A stretch of 64,000 nucleotides of DNA from an uncultured Poribacteria bacterium. GTDB taxonomy: Bacteria > Poribacteria > WGA-4E > WGA-3G. Shown piece after piece: positions 61,683 through 64,000 of the stretch; within the stretch, counting starts at the first letter, position 1; every line of letters begins with the position of its first letter. The notes beneath the pieces were generated by a model. It saw nothing but the letters and a program-made list of their open reading frames with translations, searched no databases and had not been told where the DNA came from. Location of the stretch: NCBI GenBank assembly GCA_951813545.1, contig OX638352.1, positions 4,294,835 to 4,358,834 of the forward strand, in the 5' to 3' direction. The translations under genes were made by a program, and so were the position numbers.

Positions 61683-62033
61683 CCCGCCCTAAAGGGTGAG
61701 GCTTCTGCAAAAGTTTTACAGAAGCATTCGTGCGATCAACGACCACTGCTTTGAGTCAAAGACTTACGGAGCCTACTGCAACAGACGCTACCCTCGGGGA
61801 AACACCCTATCAAAAACACTGCGACACAAAAGTGTCCTTACGAAAAGTTTGATACACGATTTCAAAAGGAATTCAGCATTACCTGTCTTTTCCTACTGTG
61901 TATGTCGAGCTACGATTGAGGATAGTTCGTTTTAGAACTTTACACTATAGAAACGCTATCACAAGCTACGTAACCAAAGCCTCTATAGCAACCACTCTGG
62001 TAGTATTATACCTTATTTATAAGGTTTTTTCAA
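61683..62033 (-). other. Orphan promoter and hairpin-ended non-coding segment
   Basis: On the minus strand, TTGAAA (62033-62028) and TATAAT (62010-62005) have a 17-base spacer. No ORF with a good start follows. About 300 bases on, the strand has a near-palindrome (61701-61725) and a stem around cctttaggg (about 61684-61698). The end gaagcctcaccctttagggc resembles the right end of TnpB-type IS605 elements. It may be a deleted IS605 derivative or a small RNA gene. Plus-strand frames here are not credible. Confidence 0.4.
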
Positions 62034-62143
62034 CGCAAAGCAACACAGAAGGACACGCCTACATCGCCGCGCTAAATCATGGGGTTTTGGCGTGAAGAAC
62101 TGATAATATATCATAGCAGCTTCAAATGCAAGTGTTATTATTT

Positions 62144-62392
62144 TTAGGACTTACGCAATTTTTCCATGAAACGCCACGTATTATACCAAATTCATTTGAT
62201 TCATCATCTTCACATACCGCTCCGCTGGAGCGGAAGATGGCAAACTCCACGTGTACTATAGACATACCGCTCCGCTGGAGCGGAAGAGTGGAAAAAGCAC
62301 TGGAAAAACGAGACGAATTACGTTAATTTGGTATTACACCACTGAGCGAGGTTAAGAAACCTCGCCAGCAAGGGGGCTGCGTAAGTCCTAAT
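62144..62392. repeat. Nested inverted-repeat element with tandem hairpins
   Basis: Outer arms ttaggacttacgca (62144) and tgcgtaagtcctaa (62378) are perfect 14-base inverted repeats. Inside, ataccaaatt (62183) and aatttggtat (62325) form a second pair. Within that a 26-base unit with a ccgctcc/ggagcgg hairpin occurs twice (62212-62237 and 62262-62287). Between the second pair and the right end is an 8-bp stem, gcgaggtt with aacctcgc. It looks like one MITE inserted in another. Confidence 0.65.
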
Positions 62393-62519
62393 TTTTTGAA
62401 GTTCCTGTTGACTTTTTTATTTTTTAAAGGTATTCTATTTACAAAATTCCCACTGTTGTAATAGTGAGGAATGGATTGGCAAATGTCTAAATTAGATTGA
62501 CAAAGAAGGAGGAGAGACT

Positions 62520-63200
62520 ATGAGAACAGTTATCACAGTACCGAAATTAGCGGCATTAAGTCTCATTGTGCTTTTCGGTGTGGCACTTTCACTACCAACG
62601 TACGCAGGTACCCAATTGTGGGATTTTGAGAAAAAGCACGATGACTGGAAAGTTGCCAATGGAAATTGGGAAATCAAAGGTGGAGTCTACCATGTAGACA
62701 GGGGTGGAAGAGCTGAACACTCTCTCGTTGGTGAAGAGAAGTGGGACGACTACACCATTGAAGCAAAAGTCCGATTGGATGAGCACAATTGGGCAGGTAT
62801 CGTTTTTCGAGCGCAGAGCGAAATGGAGTACTACGTCTATTACCTCAACGTTCCCAATAACATAGTAGAACTTTGGCGACACAAAAAAGGTGACTGGACT
62901 GCCCGTGACAATATCGTGAAAACCCCTCCTGTTAAAGGGGACAAGATAGAAAACGGCAAATGGATTGATATGAAGGTCGTCGTTGAAGGCAATGAATTTG
63001 CAGTGTATCTCAACGGTAAACTTCAGGCTGAGAATAAAGATGATGTCTACAAAACCGGTCAAGTCGGTGTGTGGGCATGGGAAACCGAGGCAAGTTTTGA
63101 TGATTTCACCGTTAGCGGCGATAATATCAAGGATACCCTTGCTGTTGACCCACATCGGAAATTAGCAACCACATGGGCGCGTCTCAAACGAGTTTACTAA
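62520..63200 (+). CDS. Secreted jelly-roll protein (DUF1080-like) 1, with KLATTWA tail
   Basis: The 226-residue protein has a signal peptide (ending LSLPTYAG) and then a beta jelly roll like the 3-keto-disaccharide hydrolase/DUF1080 group: TQLWDFEKKHDDWKVANGNW, VDRGGRAEHSL, YTIEAKVRLDEHNWAGIVFR, WAWETEASFDDFTVSG. The end, VDPHRKLATTWARLKRVY, matches the tail of the LamG proteins at 28.8-31.4 and 40.1 kb. Enzyme activity is uncertain; binding of glycan is equally likely. A GGAGGAG site precedes the ATG. Confidence 0.82.
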   Translation: MRTVITVPKLAALSLIVLFGVALSLPTYAGTQLWDFEKKHDDWKVANGNWEIKGGVYHVDRGGRAEHSLVGEEKWDDYTIEAKVRLDEHNWAGIVFRAQSEMEYYVYYLNVPNNIVELWRHKKGDWTARDNIVKTPPVKGDKIENGKWIDMKVVVEGNEFAVYLNGKLQAENKDDVYKTGQVGVWAWETEASFDDFTVSGDNIKDTLAVDPHRKLATTWARLKRVY

Positions 63201-63392
63201 TTTTTTAGAGTTCCACCTCAGGCGTTTTCTGTGTGAAACCGCGTTGAAACTTTTGAGGCAATTTTAATAATTTGTGCCTGTAGGCGCGCTTGGGCGTTTT
63301 CAAAGTGCGTCTACAGATAGATTGTCATAATAGTGAGGAATGTTTTGACGCGTTCCGAAACTATAATTGATGGAAGGCAATAAGGAAAGAAT

Positions 63393-64000
63393 ATGAGAAT
63401 ATCTATCAGATTGCCGAAATTAGCGGCATTGGGTTTAATTGTGCTCTTCGGTTTAGCATTTTCACTACCAACGTACGCAGGTACTCAATTGTGGGATTTT
63501 GAGGAAAAACACGATGACTGGAAAGTTGCCAACGGAGAGTGGGAAATCAAGGGCGGGATCTACCATGTTGACAGGGGTGGACAAGCTGAACACACACTCG
63601 TTGGTGAAGAGGACTGGGATAATTACACCATTGAGGCGAAAGTTCGATTAGACGCCGGCAATTGGGCAGGTATCGTTTTTCGCGCCGAAAGCGAGATGGA
63701 ATACTACGTCTATTATCTCAACGTCCCGAATAACAAAACTGAACTCTGGCGACACAAAAAGGGTGGCTGGGCTGCCCGAGACAACGTCGCGCAAATCCCA
63801 GCTGTCGAAAAGGTCCAGATAAAGAACGAGGAATGGATTGATATGAAGGTAGTCGTTGAGGGTGGTGAATTTGAGATCCATCTCAACGGGAAACTTCAGG
63901 GTGAGCATAAAGATGATACCTACAAAACCGGTAAAATTGGTGTGTGGGCATGGGAAACCGAGGCGAGTTTTGATGACGTTACGGTTACCGGTGACAATAT
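63393..64000 (+). CDS. Secreted jelly-roll protein (DUF1080-like) 2, 3' end cut by window
   Basis: ATG at 63393 follows aaggaaag. The 202 codons seen encode a signal peptide (LSLPTYAG-like cleavage again: FSLPTYAG) and the same jelly roll as the gene at 62520 (TQLWDFEEKHDDWKVANGEW, NWAGIVFRAESEMEYYVYYL). The frame is open to the last base and stops in VTGDN, about 20 residues before the expected tail. It is a recent tandem paralogue of the 62520 gene. Confidence 0.82.
   Translation, partial: MRISIRLPKLAALGLIVLFGLAFSLPTYAGTQLWDFEEKHDDWKVANGEWEIKGGIYHVDRGGQAEHTLVGEEDWDNYTIEAKVRLDAGNWAGIVFRAESEMEYYVYYLNVPNNKTELWRHKKGGWAARDNVAQIPAVEKVQIKNEEWIDMKVVVEGGEFEIHLNGKLQGEHKDDTYKTGKIGVWAWETEASFDDVTVTGDN

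Noticed and set aside
61696-61935. 79-residue plus-strand ORF
   Set aside because: No start context or recognisable sequence; it lies across a palindrome and an apparent minus-strand non-coding segment.
1-64000. tRNA, rRNA and CRISPR arrays
   Set aside because: Intergenic regions were read for cloverleaf ends, rRNA words and regular spaced repeats; none was convincing.

Overview
The window most likely comes from an uncultured marine or sponge-associated bacterium of the Candidatus Poribacteria type. This is an inference from gene content: many secreted LamG-type proteins, several phytanoyl-CoA-dioxygenase-like oxygenases, a WD40 protein, an enolase-superfamily enzyme, lipid-modified surface proteins, Kdo and exopolysaccharide genes (a Gram-negative envelope), and abundant short intergenic palindromes and MITE-like elements. 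I found no rRNA, tRNA or CRISPR array. Genes lie on both strands in short operons.

Layout. 0-11.3 kb: a clipped gene, small membrane or secreted proteins, an IS3-family element, a WD40 propeller joined to a probable outer-membrane barrel, NTF2-like lipoproteins, and two paralogous modular lipoproteins that share an N-terminal domain but end in a hydrolase or run towards a HExxH protease. 11.4-15.1 kb: Wza-like and Wzc-like exopolysaccharide export proteins. 15.3-17.4 kb: two permeases of a BMP-family (nucleoside/sugar type) ABC transporter. 17.6-22.9 kb: a DegT-type aminotransferase, GlpD, a NucS-like nuclease and a BatA/B-like von Willebrand protein. 22.9-26.2 kb: LivM, LivH and LivJ-type genes without their ATPases. 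26.3-31.4 kb: small envelope proteins, a PAP2 phosphatase and three tandem LamG proteins. 31.6-33.9 kb: kdsB and pyrG, where CTP synthase makes the substrate of KdsB. 34-35.3 kb: a TnpB element with a highly structured leader. 35.3-39.9 kb: two LarA-like proteins followed by TRAP transporter membrane subunits. 40-47.6 kb: another LamG protein, a 2TM protein, an enolase-superfamily enzyme, an AlbA/Schlafen protein, hydrolases, a four-helix-bundle protein and an overlapping PhnY/PhnZ-like oxygenase pair. 48-54.1 kb: a glycosyltransferase, a radical SAM protein, two phytanoyl-CoA-dioxygenase paralogues flanking a family 10 pectate lyase, and a DUF1326-like protein. 54.4-57.2 kb: two IS630-family elements joined head to tail through one shared TA. 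57.6-64 kb: a CarboxypepD_reg-like protein, an amidohydrolase, the BMP-family ATPase and binding protein, and two paralogous secreted jelly-roll proteins, the last cut by the window end.

The most notable signals are: (1) a conserved C-terminal tail, K-L-x-x-T-W-x-x-L-K, on five secreted proteins with two different domain types, which could be a sorting tag; (2) a 114-bp TA-flanked MITE with two copies differing at one base, one of which splits an ORF that is restored exactly when the element and one TA are removed; (3) a 330-bp non-coding element with 13-bp terminal repeats and perfect 5-bp target duplications at both copies, one nested in an IS630; (4) -1 frameshift A8 sites in all three two-ORF transposases; (5) two LarA-like proteins that keep the nickel-pincer residues at the expected spacing beside a TRAP transporter.
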